64,000 nt of DNA. It comes from Voacanga thouarsii (lineage: Eukaryota; Streptophyta; Magnoliopsida; Gentianales; Apocynaceae). The position numbers were made by a program, and so were the translations under genes. Under the pieces are notes generated by a model. That model was given only the letters and a program-made list of their open reading frames with translations. It did not search any database and was not told the origin of the DNA. The DNA is taken from positions 310,001-374,000 of the forward strand of contig JANUWF010001190.1 of NCBI GenBank assembly GCA_026120185.1. Direction: 5' to 3'. This document shows positions 50,386 to 61,700 of the stretch, piece by piece (the first letter of the stretch is position 1; every line of letters begins with the position of its first letter).

Positions 50386-51861
50386 TTACTCCCCCTGATG
50401 AGATGATTCATTTAAATCTTTAAACTGACGCATACCGATTTTATATCTCAACTTCTCAAATGTTGCAGTCGGTAAAGTCTTCGTGAAAATATCTGCGAGG
50501 TTATCACATGACCGAATTTGTAGCACATCAATTTCACATTTCTTCTGGAGTTCATGAGTAAAGAAGAATTTTGGTGAAATATGTTTTGTCCGATCTCCTT
50601 TAATATATCCTCCTCGTAATTGAGTTATGCAAGCTGCATTGTCTTTATAAAGAGAAGTTGGAATATCTTTGATTGATGATAATCCACAACTTTCTCGGAT
50701 ATAATGAATCATGGATCTTAGCCATACACATTCTCGACTTACTTCATGAATAGCTATAATTTCAGCATGATTTGAAGAAGCAGCTGCTATAGATTGTTTC
50801 GTAGAACACCATGATATAGCAGTATTTCCACATGTAAATAGATAGCCCGTTTGAGAATGTGCTTTATGTGGATCAGATAAATAACCAGCATCTGCATAAC
50901 CTATCAATGTTGGACTGATTTTATTTGAATAAAATAATTCGAGATCAATTGTACCTTGGAGATATCGAAGGACTTGTTTAATTCCATTCCAATGTCGTCG
51001 TGTTGGTGAAGAACTAAATCTTGCTAATAAATTGACAGCAAAAGCAATACCAAGTCGTGTATTATTAGCAAGATACATCAATGCACCAATTGCACTGAGA
51101 TATGGTACTTCAGGACCAAGGAGTTCTTCATCATTTTCTTGAGGTCGGAAAGGATCTTTATCCACATTTAATGATCGAACGATCATTGGAATACTCAATG
51201 GATGTACTTTGTCCATGTAAAATCTTTTTAGCACTTTTGCTGTATATGTTGATTGATGAATAAATGTTCCACTATACAGATATTCAATTTGTAAACCAAG
51301 GCAAAATTTGATTTTATCAAAATCATTGATTTCGAATTCTCTTTTTAAATAATCAATTGTTTCTTGGAGCTCTTCAGGAGTTCTAATAAGATTAATATCA
51401 TCAACATATATAGCTAATATCACAAATTTAGAACCAGATTTCTTAATAAAAACACATGGACATACCTGGTCATTTTTAAATCCCGATTTCAATAAATATT
51501 CACTAAGACGTGTGAACCACATGCGCCCAGATTGCTTCAGGCCATATAATGATTTCTGTAACTTGATGGAGTAATTTTCACGAGGATAATGTTTATATGC
51601 TTCAGGCATATGAAATTCTTCGGGGATTTTCATGTAAACATCATTTTCTAAATTTCCATACAAGTAAGTAGTGACAACATCTAATAGGCGCATATCTATC
51701 TTTTCATGTACTGCCAAACTGATAAGATATCGGAGTGTAATAGCATCAACAATAGGAGAATAAGTTTCATCATAATCAATACCTGGTCTTTGTGAAAAAC
51801 CTTGGGCTACTAATCGCGCTTTATATCGAACGATTTCACTCTTTTCATTGCGCTTTCGCAC
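50386..51861 (-). pseudogene. Copia reverse transcriptase and RNase H segment
   Basis: Open for 491 codons. RT motifs include YKARLVAQGFSQRPGIDYDE, LLDVVTTYLYGNLENDVYMK, LYGLKQSGRMWF and the catalytic box LAIYVDDINLI. RNase H follows with YADAGY, SSNHAEIIA, LYKDNAACITQ and the end motif NLADIFTKTLP. RT and RNase H catalytic residues are all present. The start Met is not a natural start, since the domain continues upstream in a broken frame. Confidence 0.93.
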
Positions 51862-52807
51862 AAATATCCATTTGTAGCCAACGGGTTTTACACCTTACGG
51901 TGTTCGGACTGCAGGTCCGAAGACTTCACGTTTTGTCGGTGCATTTAACTCCGATTCAATCGCATCTTTCCATTGCAGACCAATCTTTTCTATGCCGACA
52001 TTCATCAAGCTGATATTGGTTCAGCATCATCATTATCCTGTGTAACATCAAGAGATATATTGTATGCAAATATATTATCAATAACGGTTTCTATCCGATT
52101 CCAACTTCTACCGGAAGTGGTATAATTGATAGAAATTTCAGTGTTACTTTCATCAACTTACGGTTCTTTGTCATCAGTTCTCTCTTGGTCTTTATCATTC
52201 TTTTCTTCAATATGATCTTCTGGATCATTTAATCCTCTTTTCTTTCGAGGATTTTTATCTTTAGAACCAAGAGGTCGGCCACGCTTCGGCGTGTTTTTGA
52301 CTCAGCAGACTATAGGTATAATATTTTGTTCTGCTTGGAACTTCAATTCGAATAGGAGTATTTATAGTTGGAATATGCGATTTTGTAACTCTTCCGGAGT
52401 CAACAAAAGCGTCGGCATTTGATTTGCAATGCTTTGCAAATGAATTATCTTTTGAACTTCAAGTTCACATGCGCTTGTGCGCGGATCAAGATAATTTAAT
52501 GATGTTGTCCAAGCAAGATCCTTTTTATGCTTGTTTTGGTTCTCCCCTAATTTAGGGAATAATGATTCATCAAAATGACAATCAAGCAAATCTTGTCTGT
52601 GAATACATCTCCTGTCGGGGGTTCAACAGATCCCGATAATAGAGGGAGAATCATATCCAACGTATATCCCCTTTCTTCTTTGAAGACCCATCTTTGTACG
52701 TTGGTTTGGTGCAATTAGAATATATACTAAGACACCTAAAAATTCTTAAATGAGCAATATTTGGTTCCGACCCAAAAGCCAATTGCAAAGGAGAGAATTT
52801 ATGATAA
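51862..52807 (-). pseudogene. Copia integrase C-terminus to RT linker, broken
   Basis: Joins the integrase and RT segments but is spread over three frames. Recognisable pieces are PASYHKFSPLQLAFGSEPN with HLRIFRC (52651-52854) and LDPRTSACELEVQKIIHLQS (52362-52589), plus GRPLGSKD-like text near 52260-52280. Several stops and shifts. Confidence 0.8.
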
Positions 52808-53908
52808 CTAGCTGGTCTTATACGTACAAGTGTTGCAAGCATGTAGAATAGCATGTCCCCAGACAGATGTTGGGAGATTTGTTTTCATTAATAATGGTCT
52901 AGCAATTAATTGTAATCGTTTAATCAAAGATTCAGCAAGACCATTTTGTATGTGAACATGAGTTACAGGATGTTCAACATTAATCCCAATTGACATGCAA
53001 TATGCATCAAAAGCATGTGATGAAAATTCACCAGCATTATCCAAACAGATATTTTTAATGTGATGGTCAGGAAACTGTGCTTGTAATTTAATTATTTGAG
53101 CAAGTAATCTCGCAAACGCCAGGTTGCGAGTAGATAATAAACATACATGTGACAATCGGGATGATGCATCAATTAAGACCATAAAATATTTGAACGGTCC
53201 ACATGGTGGATCAATAGGTCCACAAATATTTCCGTGAATCCGTTCGAGAAATGTAGGACTTTCAGCTCCTACTTTTAATGGTGATGGTTTAACAATTAAT
53301 TTTCCTAGGGAACATGCAGTACATGCGAATTTTTCTGATGTTAATATCCTTTTATTTTTTAAAGGATGACCATGTGTATTCTCAATGATTCTTCTCATCA
53401 TGGTAGATCCTGAATGACCCAACCGGTCATGCCAAATGCTAAAAGTAATAGGATCAGTAAACTTCTGGTTTACTAGATGATGAATTTCAATTGTACGTAT
53501 TTTTACAAAATATAGGCTAGTAGAAAAAGACGGCAGTTTTTCTAATATAGATTTCTTACCCAAATGCATTTGAGTAATAAAAAGATGCTCAATCCCATTT
53601 TCCTCATTTGTTTCAACATGATACCCATTTCTGCGGATATCTTTAAAACTCAATAAATTTCTTTTGGATTTTGAGAAAAATCGTACCTTATCAATAATAA
53701 TTGTTGTTTCTTTAGGCAACAATATACTAGCTCTTTCGGAGCCCTCAATTACATTTGCACTACCGTTTATCGTATAAATATTTATTTCTCCCATTTTGAG
53801 ATCAAAAAAATATTTCTCATTTTTTAGTATGGTGTGTGTAGTTCCACTATCAATAATGCATACATCATCATTAACAACAGCCTTCTGAACACAAATATAT
53901 ATATGCAA
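52808..53908 (-). pseudogene. Copia protease and integrase segment
   Basis: 366 codons. The protease site CIIDSGTTHTI is intact. The gag pre-integrase HHCC region is WHDRLGHSG to CTACSLGK. The integrase DDE triad is present as VLIDASSRLS, ICLDNAGEFSS and NGLAESLIKRL. The frame is lost just after NTCTYKTS. Confidence 0.92.
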
Positions 53909-53966
53909 ACGTAAATATTATTAGAATAGAATGAAAATGAAAATACAAAAATATCAGGGTGAGGCT

Positions 53967-54482
53967 TTAGTTCTTCTGGACACTGCCATCACCAATTAAA
54001 TGGTCTATCCTACCGTCTGGTGTGTTCAAAAAATCCGATACATCCATATGGGTAATATTGATATTAAGATCTTCAGGATCAATATCATCATCCTCAGCAT
54101 TATTTATTGGATGTTGAGAAAAATTTGCTTCCACATTTTTATTTTTCAATGAAACTTGATACAATTCAACTAAATGTTTAGCCGTACGACAGTTTCGTGA
54201 CCAATGACCTTTCATGCCACATCTATAATATATATCCTCATGCTTTTCTTCAATTTCTTTTTCTTTTCCCTTATGATCTTTTCTGTTCCACTTCAGATGG
54301 CCAGTATTTCTCACAGTTTGATTATGATTGTGATAAGGAAAATATCGAGCGTGTCTACGACCATAACCACGATCACGGCCATGGCCACGACCACGATTAT
54401 AACGATGGCTTCTGCTAGAGCCAATAGCATTCACTTCTGGGAGTGCTGTTGAGCCAGTTGGTCTGGCTTCATGATTTCTCAA
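53967..54482 (-). pseudogene. Copia gag C-terminal segment with damaged zinc knuckle
   Basis: An Arg/Gly/His-rich stretch (SRSHRYNRGRGHGRDRGYG) comes before a CCHC knuckle reading YYRCGMKGHWSRNC. The usual first Cys (CxxC) is Tyr here, so zinc binding should be impaired. The segment is in a different frame from the N-terminal gag part. Confidence 0.88.
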
Positions 54483-54523
54483 TAATAACTCATTATTCTT
54501 CTCTGCAATGAGGAGAGCAGTAA

Positions 54524-55045
54524 TTAAACTGTAAATTTTGTATACCCCTTTTCTCGATATTGTTGCTGCAGGACAATATTTGAGGCATGAAAGGTGGAGA
54601 ATATCTTCTCCAACATATCTTCATCAGTCACTTTTTCTCCGCATAATTTTAATCGAGATGTAATTTTATACATTGCGGAGCTATATTCATTCACGATTTT
54701 AAAATCTTGCAACCTCAGGTGCAACAATTCATACCGTGCAGTGGGTAGTACGACCATCTTTAGGTGGTCAAATCTTTTTTTTAAATTTACCCACAGGACA
54801 TATGGATCTTTTTCGGTAAGATATTCCATTTTCAAATTTTCATCGAGATGACGACGAATAAAAATCAAAGCTTTAGCCTTATGCTGTGCAGATGCACTAT
54901 TATTTGCTTGAATAGTTTCACCAAGGCCTTCAGCATTTAGATGCATTTCTACATCGAGAACCCATGACATATAATTTTTTCCAGAAATATCAAGGGCTAC
55001 AAATTCGAGTTTAGCGAGATTAGCCATAGAGATCAATAAATGCAT
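54524..55045 (-). pseudogene. Copia gag N-terminal segment (UBN2 type)
   Basis: 173 codons with LEFVALDISGKNYMSWVLDV, then YLTEKDPYVLW, and LRLQDFKIVNEYSSAMYKI, typical of the copia gag polyprotein. The natural start is probably the MANLAKLEF methionine, six codons into the open frame. A shift separates it from the C-terminal part. Confidence 0.9.
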
Positions 55046-55128
55046 ACCTGTCTTCTGATTTTGTTAACGGCAGAAACTCGTGCTTAGTCTTCTGGCTTTT
55101 GTGCCGGTAGAGACTCGTGCTGACAACG

Positions 55129-55481
55129 TGTTATAAAATTAGGGTAGTGTTAGAATAAAATCTTCACACTACACACTAATAAAACTCTAACTATTTTGCA
55201 CAAGAATTTCTTTCTTTCTCTTCTCTCACAATTTTCTCTAATATTTCTTTCACTAATATTTCTTTCACAAAATGATGGTGTATTACAAGCTTAAAGAATA
55301 GCTCTATTTATAGAGCTCTAATTAGTGGAATACATCATGGCATACATCATTTCCACTAATCTCAATTAGTGGTGTTTCCACTAAATGGTGGACATCCAGA
55401 AAAATCTTCTATAATAATTCACATAAATCCATAATTAGTGGAGCCTCCACTAATTAATAAAGATTCCAGTAATTCATAACA
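55129..55481 (-). repeat. 5' LTR (353 bp)
   Basis: Flanked by AGTAC at 55482-55486. The TATA-like core near 55305-55322 lies between AGCTCTA and TAGAGCT as in the other LTRs. Confidence 0.95.
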
Positions 55482-55486
55482 AGTAC
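55482..55486. repeat. Target site duplication AGTAC (right copy)
   Basis: Pairs with 49902-49906. Confidence 0.93.
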
Positions 55487-56131
55487 TTATTACTTCATTT
55501 ATTTGAATTTCAATATTTTATTTTAATTTGATATAAAAAATTTAAAAATAATATCATTATAGTATATTATCTTTATTAACTAAAGAAATTAGTGATAGAA
55601 CCATGAATTAATAGATTTGTATTCTTTAAAAAATAAATACAAGAGTGTGTGTATATATAAGAATTTGGATCTCAATGGAATATACTTTAAAATTGTTAAG
55701 GTAATTGTCCAATGGTATTGATAAATATTTAATCTAATCTACAAAGAAAAAGTTTGGTGCAGGAAAAAGAGAATGTGTGTGGTTAATAACATATGTCATT
55801 TTATGGAAAATACTATCTACCCTTTCCAAACACATTTTCATCCAAAAGAAAATGAAAGCAAAAGACTAAAATTACATCCATGAAACTAGTAACAAAGTAG
55901 CTTTCCAATTTTTTTACTAGACAAGAGTAAAAACCTTTCCGAAATTTTTTTACCGTTCCTTTTTCATATGCCAAATTCACAGTTTATTTCAAAGTGCTTA
56001 AGAAGATAAGTGATTTTTCTTGTATGATGAGAATTCATTCCATTTGTTTAAGTTAAAAAACAGAGTTCTACTGAATTCGAAAGTAACTTTTGTATAAAAT
56101 TCAACTGTTTGACCTAAAACGAAAATAGAAA
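55487..56131. other. AT-rich intergenic DNA
   Basis: No open frame, repeat end or known motif seen. Confidence 0.6.
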
Positions 56132-56930
56132 TCTATCTATCTATCTATCTATCTATCTATATATAAGGAGTTGTGGAAAACTTTTAATGCGACACTTAGC
56201 ATCATTATATGTTGACATTTGACAATATTAGTAATATTAGATTTATATAAAGATTTTTTTAAAAAGAAATATGAAGATTTTTTTTAATTTAAAATATCAA
56301 ATTTAATGGATTCGGATCTTGACAAAGATTAAGTTTATATGAAGAATAAGGGGATGTGTTCTTTCAATTAAGTTAAATTAATTTATTTACAAATTAATAC
56401 TTATTTACTAATTTAAGTTATTTGTAAATTAATACTTCTCTTAATCAAATAAAATGTCATCTCACTTGGCACCATCATATATTGACATTTGGCAATATTA
56501 GCAATATTGGATTTACATATAGATTTTTTTTAAAAATAAATATGAAGATTTTTTTTAATTTAAAATATCAAATTTATTTGAATTGAATAGATTCAGATCT
56601 TGACAAACATTAAGTTTACATAAAGAGTGAAGAACAAGGGGATGCGTTCTTTCAATTAAATTAAGTTAATTTATCTACAAATTAATACTTATCTACTAAT
56701 TTAAATTATCTGTAAATTAATACTTCTCTTAATCAAATAAAAAGTCATCTCACTTAATTGGTTACAAATGATTCTACATGCATGATATCTTATTTAAGAT
56801 TACTTTTTATTTTCTAAAATAAAAAAGGTTATCTTTTTTTTTTCCTAAATGAAATATGAAGATTATTTAAATTCATTTAATTCATATGTAAGTTATAACA
56901 ACTCGTGCAATGCACGGGGAATCAAACTAG
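56132..56930 (+). mobile_element. Non-autonomous Helitron candidate
   Basis: The right end has a short hairpin CTCGTGCAATGCACGGG at about 56902-56918, followed after some ten bases by CTAG and then T, the standard plant Helitron terminus. The left end starts with TC after A (TCTATCTATC...TATATATAAGGAG), as in plant Helitrons, giving insertion between A and T without duplication. The 799 bp contain no coding frame. Much of the interior is a diverged tandem repeat (see next entry). The left end lies in a TCTA microsatellite, so it is uncertain by several units. Confidence 0.65.
56193..56760 (+). repeat. Two diverged tandem copies of about 270-300 bp
   Basis: Copy 1 is about 56193-56460 and copy 2 about 56465-56760. 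Both run from a TGTTGACATTTGACAATATT-like start to CTTCTCTTAATCAAATAAAA with TCATCTCACTT at the end. Copy 2 is longer through small insertions. Confidence 0.85.
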
Positions 56931-57099
56931 TCAATATAAGATTACCAACTTCAAACCCTAGAGATAATTAATGATGCTATTGTATCAAAAGTATACGCTT
57001 AACTCTTGTCAAAGTGGGAAATTCTTACATGGACCCGATCCACGGCCCCACCTGTGGACAGGGTCTGTCCAAGAATGACACCTGTCAATGGGCATGATT

Positions 57100-59308
57100 T
57101 TATTCAGAAATGCTAGCTTTTTCTTTTTTTTTTTCATTCACACGTTAACCCAACCATGGTTAATTCTTTCACCAAATTCGATGGCAAAAATTTTGCAAAA
57201 GTCCGCCATTTCCAAAAAAACATCAGGTTTAATTTTGCAATTCACGAGATTGTTAGGAACTGGCAACTCTCACTCTTCCTTCTCTCTCTGATTCTCTCTC
57301 TTCCCGCCGGCTCACTGGTATCCGGGGTCATCTTCCATTCTGCGAATCGGACTGCAGCTCTCATTTCCGTTGCTGTACTCATGGCAATGCAGTGACCATA
57401 TCCCCTGCTCGACGACGACCTCTGATCTCTGTCGCTCTCTCTTTCTTGTTTCCAACAGTGTGGTGCTTTGGTGAGTGAGGTATGCTTTTTCTTTCTTCTT
57501 TTCCCAATTCTAATTTAGTGACTCTCCAAAGCACCAGATTCTCTCCTCTCGACGGACCTCTGATCTTTGTCTATCTGTTTCCGACAATGTAGCTTCCATT
57601 TTAGGTGTAGCTCCAGACATTCTTTCTTAGACTGTTTGAGTAAGGTCTGCTTTTTCTTCCTTCTTTCCCAATTATAATCTGGTGATCGCCGGACCTCCTC
57701 CCTCTCTCTCTCTTCTTCTGTCCGCACATCTCTCTAATCGACAATGTGGCTTCTTTTGTAGGCGCAGATCCAGAGATTCTACTGTCGTGAGCTTAGATTT
57801 GTAGCCCTAAAACTAATATACCAGTTTGAGGTGAGATTTCTTGCATCCCTATGTTTCATTTTGGTTTGAGGACATTTGCCAATGCTTTTCTTGGATAGAC
57901 TGATTATTTCGCATAAGTATGGTATTTGTGGCATGTACCAATAGTTGAGTCTTTTATTGCTGACCAACTGTTAGAGTGATCAGGCATTGTGCCCAATTCT
58001 GTTGCGTATTAGACTTATTCGTATGTATTATGTAATATTAAGGAATTTAGCATTGTACTGGACACTACCATGGATGTTGTTTCCATACTGCTTAGAAGTA
58101 TGAATTTTGATTTCAGATTCTATTTGTTAAAGTTTTTAAGGTTTTTATATAATTTTCATGTGTGTTTATCTCAATTGTAGCCTTTTACTAATTGATTAAC
58201 TCAGTAAAAAAGTGTCTTGATTTGGGGATGTATTCATTGGCTAAAAGTTTGTATACTTTGTCACCATTGTTTAGGAGTATTTTAATCTCAAATGATCAAT
58301 AGGCTAGTGTCCTTGGTAGTTGCAATAAGGCATTGGAGAGTAACTAGGCAGAAGCTACTTAAAAACTCTGTGCTTGGACTCCAAGATTATTACTTTATTA
58401 ATTGGTAGCTGTTAAGAGCTTGTAGGCCTGTGAAGAAGCTGGTTTATTGCAACTACCAAGTTTCAAGAACTGGTGTTTTAATATGTATTTTACTCATTCT
58501 TTTTAGCTTAAAAAGAAAATGCTCATTTCTGAAAGTTTTGCTAATACTGATTCTTTCATTCTTAATCTGATGCATTAGGTTCATTTGATGGGTCTTATGT
58601 CAAGGCAAGCAGGTGGAAGCGAAGAGGAAGGGTCTCATAGCTAGGCAAAAGTAGGAAGCTGTAATGACAGAGGTATCATTTTAAGTTTCAATCCTTTTAG
58701 TATGAATATTAGTTTGATTGGTGGTTTTGGTTTTCAAGTCTTGTCATCCTTTTTGTCAGGCTGATATGCGATCGTGTGAGTTCACTTTATCTTAGTGGTA
58801 GTCTTTTCCTGACTTCTGAAACCAAACTGGATATTCTGTTGGTACTATTCTGTTGGTACTAGTTTGGTTATACATTACAAAGCAATCATGTGCATTGTAT
58901 TATGATGCAAGCAGTCATGGTTTTACTAATACAAAAGGATAAGAATTGAATTTCAATAATTTTTCGACACATTAGTTCTTGATGCATCAAATACTAAACC
59001 ACTGTTGAGCCTATATTACATAAATTTTCATGTCTTTCTATACAGTGACTATTTTTATACTTTATGCCAATTATAATGTAGGATCAGTAAAAGGGAAATT
59101 ATATCGTAGGAATATTGTTTTTGTTTGTTTTTTGAACCTAGATTTTGTTGTTAGAACTTATCCATCTTTTTCTTGGATATTAGTTTTACTTGGAATTTTG
59201 GTAAATTTGTAGAAGTCATTCTCTAAGAGAATGATTTCTATTATTGGCTGAATTTATTTTTAACAAAGTTTGTTTACTAGTTGCCAATTTGTTGCTGGTT
59301 TCCATCAG
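57100..59308 (+). other. Probable leader exons and introns of the FAR1-related pseudogene
   Basis: CT-rich, exon-like DNA at about 57260-57480 and again to about 57830 is followed by intron-like T-rich DNA. An exon-like stretch at about 58579-58670 ends CAGAG|GTATCA, and an acceptor TCCATCAG lies at 59301-59308 just before MSSYGDS. Part of the region is a degenerate repeat: AGGT(A/C)TGCTTTTTCTT recurs at about 57479 and 57645, and CGACAATGT recurs at about 57583 and 57740. No protein is coded. This suggests the FAR1-related locus was once a transcribed host gene. Confidence 0.45.
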
Positions 59309-59323
59309 TATTTGAAAAAAGAG

Positions 59324-61700
59324 ATGAGTAGCTACGGAGATAGCATATATGTTGACGATGGCTCAGATGAGGAGGTTCAGTGTACCCGAAGATGGCACGG
59401 AAGAGGTTCAAGTATTGTATGAGACAAGGAATGAATTTGAAAATCAAGTTGATGGTCGTGATGCTATTATCTAAGAATTGGAAAAAAAAAAAAAAACTAA
59501 TGAATACTATTGTGGATTCACAAGAGGTAGCATATAAATTGTATTGTGAATATGCCCATGCTTGTGGATTTAGTGTAAGGAAGGGAAAGCAATACTATGT
59601 ACACGGGACAAATAATCTTAGATCTAAAGTATTTTTTTTGTTTAAAGCAAGGAATTAAAAAAATATGAAAATGAGAGTGAGTCTTCTCTTGAAAGGTTGG
59701 AGACTAGAACTGCTTGCAAGGCAATGGTCCAGTTTGAGGTTAATTGCAATGGAAAATGGAAAGTAAATAAAATACAAAAGGACCACAATCATGAGATGGC
59801 CAAGACTTATGAACTACATTTGCTAAGATCAGCTCAATGTGTAACAGATGCCCAGGGAGACACATTGGAGTCCTTAGTAAGCTCCGGAATCAAGACTTCT
59901 CAAACATTCTCTTACTTGTCAAAAGAGAGTGGGGGTATTGGAAATATTGATTTTTTGAAGAAGGATGCATACAATGAACTCAATAATAGAAGAAATTCAG
60001 TAATTGAAAAATGAGATGCTCAAAGTCTTGTAAATCACTTCAACCAAAAAGCTAATCAAGAGAAAATGTTTTTTTGGGATGTGGAATTGGATGACGAAGG
60101 AAGAATTCATAACTTTTTTTTGGAGAGATGGTAGATCTCAAATTGATTTTGATTACTTTGGTGATGTTGTTGTTTTTTATACTACCTGTAGGACTAATAA
60201 GTACAACTTAATTTGAGAGCCTTTCATTGGAGTAAATCATCATTGGCAAACTATAATGTTTGCATGTGCATTTTTATCTGATGAGACTTCCGCTTCATTT
60301 GAGTGAGCATTTAGATCGTTTTTAGAGTCGATAGATAACAAGCAACCTGTGACCTTTATGACTAATCAAGACAATGCAATTATGAAAGGTGCAAAGATAG
60401 TGTTTCCGGACATCCAGCATAGGTTGTGTTTGTGGCATATTTGCAAAAATGCTCCTTCATATTTGCGTGGCTCAATATTGAAACTGGTTTCCAAAATTTG
60501 TTCCACAAATGTTTGATGGGATGTGAGACAAAAGAAGAGTTCGAGCAAACATGGGCCAAGATGATTTCAGACTATAATTTACTTGGCCACAAGTGGTTGG
60601 AGAGATTGTATAATATTCGGGATAGGTGGTGCACTGGTTTTTCCAAGGAAACATTTAGTGTGGGGTTCATAATAACATCAAGAAGTGAGAGCACTAATTG
60701 TGTATTAAATGGCATTGGGAGTAGAACATGTTCACTGACGAAATTTGTTCTTGAATTTGAGTGAAAACTTGGATAGTGGCGCTAAAATAAAGCTGAGGCT
60801 GATTTTACTTGTGTACAAGGGAAACCTCTACTTTTAATACGATCTAGTGCAATGTTACAACAGGCTGCCCAATTTTATATTCACAAACTATACAAATTGT
60901 TTGAGAAGGAATTTATGGGTATATGTGTTTCATCTAGTGAAGAAGTTGTTATGGTTGAAGAATCAGTGTATAGCTTAAAAGTGACTGTGGAGACCAAATG
61001 GGGCCACCAAACAAGTAAAGTTGTTCTCAACACAAAAGATGGATCTGTACAATGTAGTTGCAAGAAATTTGAAAGTATGGGAATACTTTGTACACACTCA
61101 TTGGCAGCTTTGAAGGTAAAGAATATTGCCAAAATCTCGGATTCATATTTCCTGAAAAGGTGGGGCAAAAATGCTAGAAAGCGTATTAGTGATGTAGAAC
61201 AAAATAGGATATTTAGCATGCAAGGTACTGATTCGGACATTATTTTCACAAATCAAACCATGAAGTTTACTTATAATGTTGTTAATAAATGTGGATCTCA
61301 TGAGACAAGTAGGCTTATTTTGTGGCAAGCACTAGAAAGTGCTAATCAAAAGCTTGATGAATATTAGAAAACGCATACATTGAAGGATTCACAATCTGGA
61401 ATTAGGGATAATAGAGCACTGAACAATAAAAGTTTAGCTTGTGAAGATGGAAATGAATGTGACATTGTTGTTCAAGATCCCAATCGAATAAGAGCGAAGG
61501 GTAAAGAAATGGGTGAAAGACTATAGGGCCATTTTGAGAAGCGTCAAAGGAAATCTACCTAAGGTTTTACTGCCATTTTTAATGAAATTGTTTAATTCAA
61601 CAAAGGCTTTGCTGTTTTTTAAATTAACTGTCTTTCTTGTTGAATGCAGGAAAAAGAAGGAAATCACAAGCTGCTACAGTAAGGGGAAATAGAAGCTAAG
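59324..61700 (+). pseudogene. FAR1-related sequence (FRS), MULE-derived, broken
   Basis: FRS proteins are transcription factors domesticated from Mutator-like transposases. Domains in order: acidic start; FAR1 zinc domain at about 59520-59800 (YKLYCEYAHACGFSVRKGKQ, TACKAMVQFEVN, KDHNHEM); MULE domain at about 60120-60470 (FDYFGDVVVFYTTCRTNKYN, GVNHHWQTIMFACAFL, HRLCLWHICKNA); and SWIM zinc finger VQCSCKKFESMGILCTHSLA near 61050. Damage: frame shifts near 59385, in the A15 run at 59479-59493, near 59640, at the T-run near 60115 and near 60470; stops at 59472, 60012, 60213, 60303 and 60762. The usual Asp of VVFDTTY is Tyr. After the SWIM domain, a possible last intron runs from about 61562 to 61648. 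A MULE transposon is the alternative, but no terminal repeats were seen. Confidence 0.85.

Larger units (their letters stand above)
49907..55481 (-). mobile_element. Nearly complete Ty1-copia retrotransposon
   Basis: 5575 bp between perfect AGTAC duplications, read on the minus strand. LTRs are 55129-55481 (5') and 49907-50260 (3'). By hand alignment they differ at about ten bases plus one single-base gap, so insertion is fairly recent. Order on the minus strand: primer-binding region next to the 5' LTR (TTGTCAGCACGAG), gag, protease, integrase, RT, RNase H, then the polypurine tract CCAAGGGGGAG (50271-50261). That gag-PR-IN-RT-RH order defines copia. The coding region is cut into at least four frames by shifts and stops, so this copy is not autonomous as it stands. 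Confidence 0.95.

Noticed and set aside
57088..57395. Overlapping 67- and 79-codon frames upstream of the FAR1-related locus
   Set aside because: They overlap in different frames, lie in CT-rich leader-like DNA and match no family.
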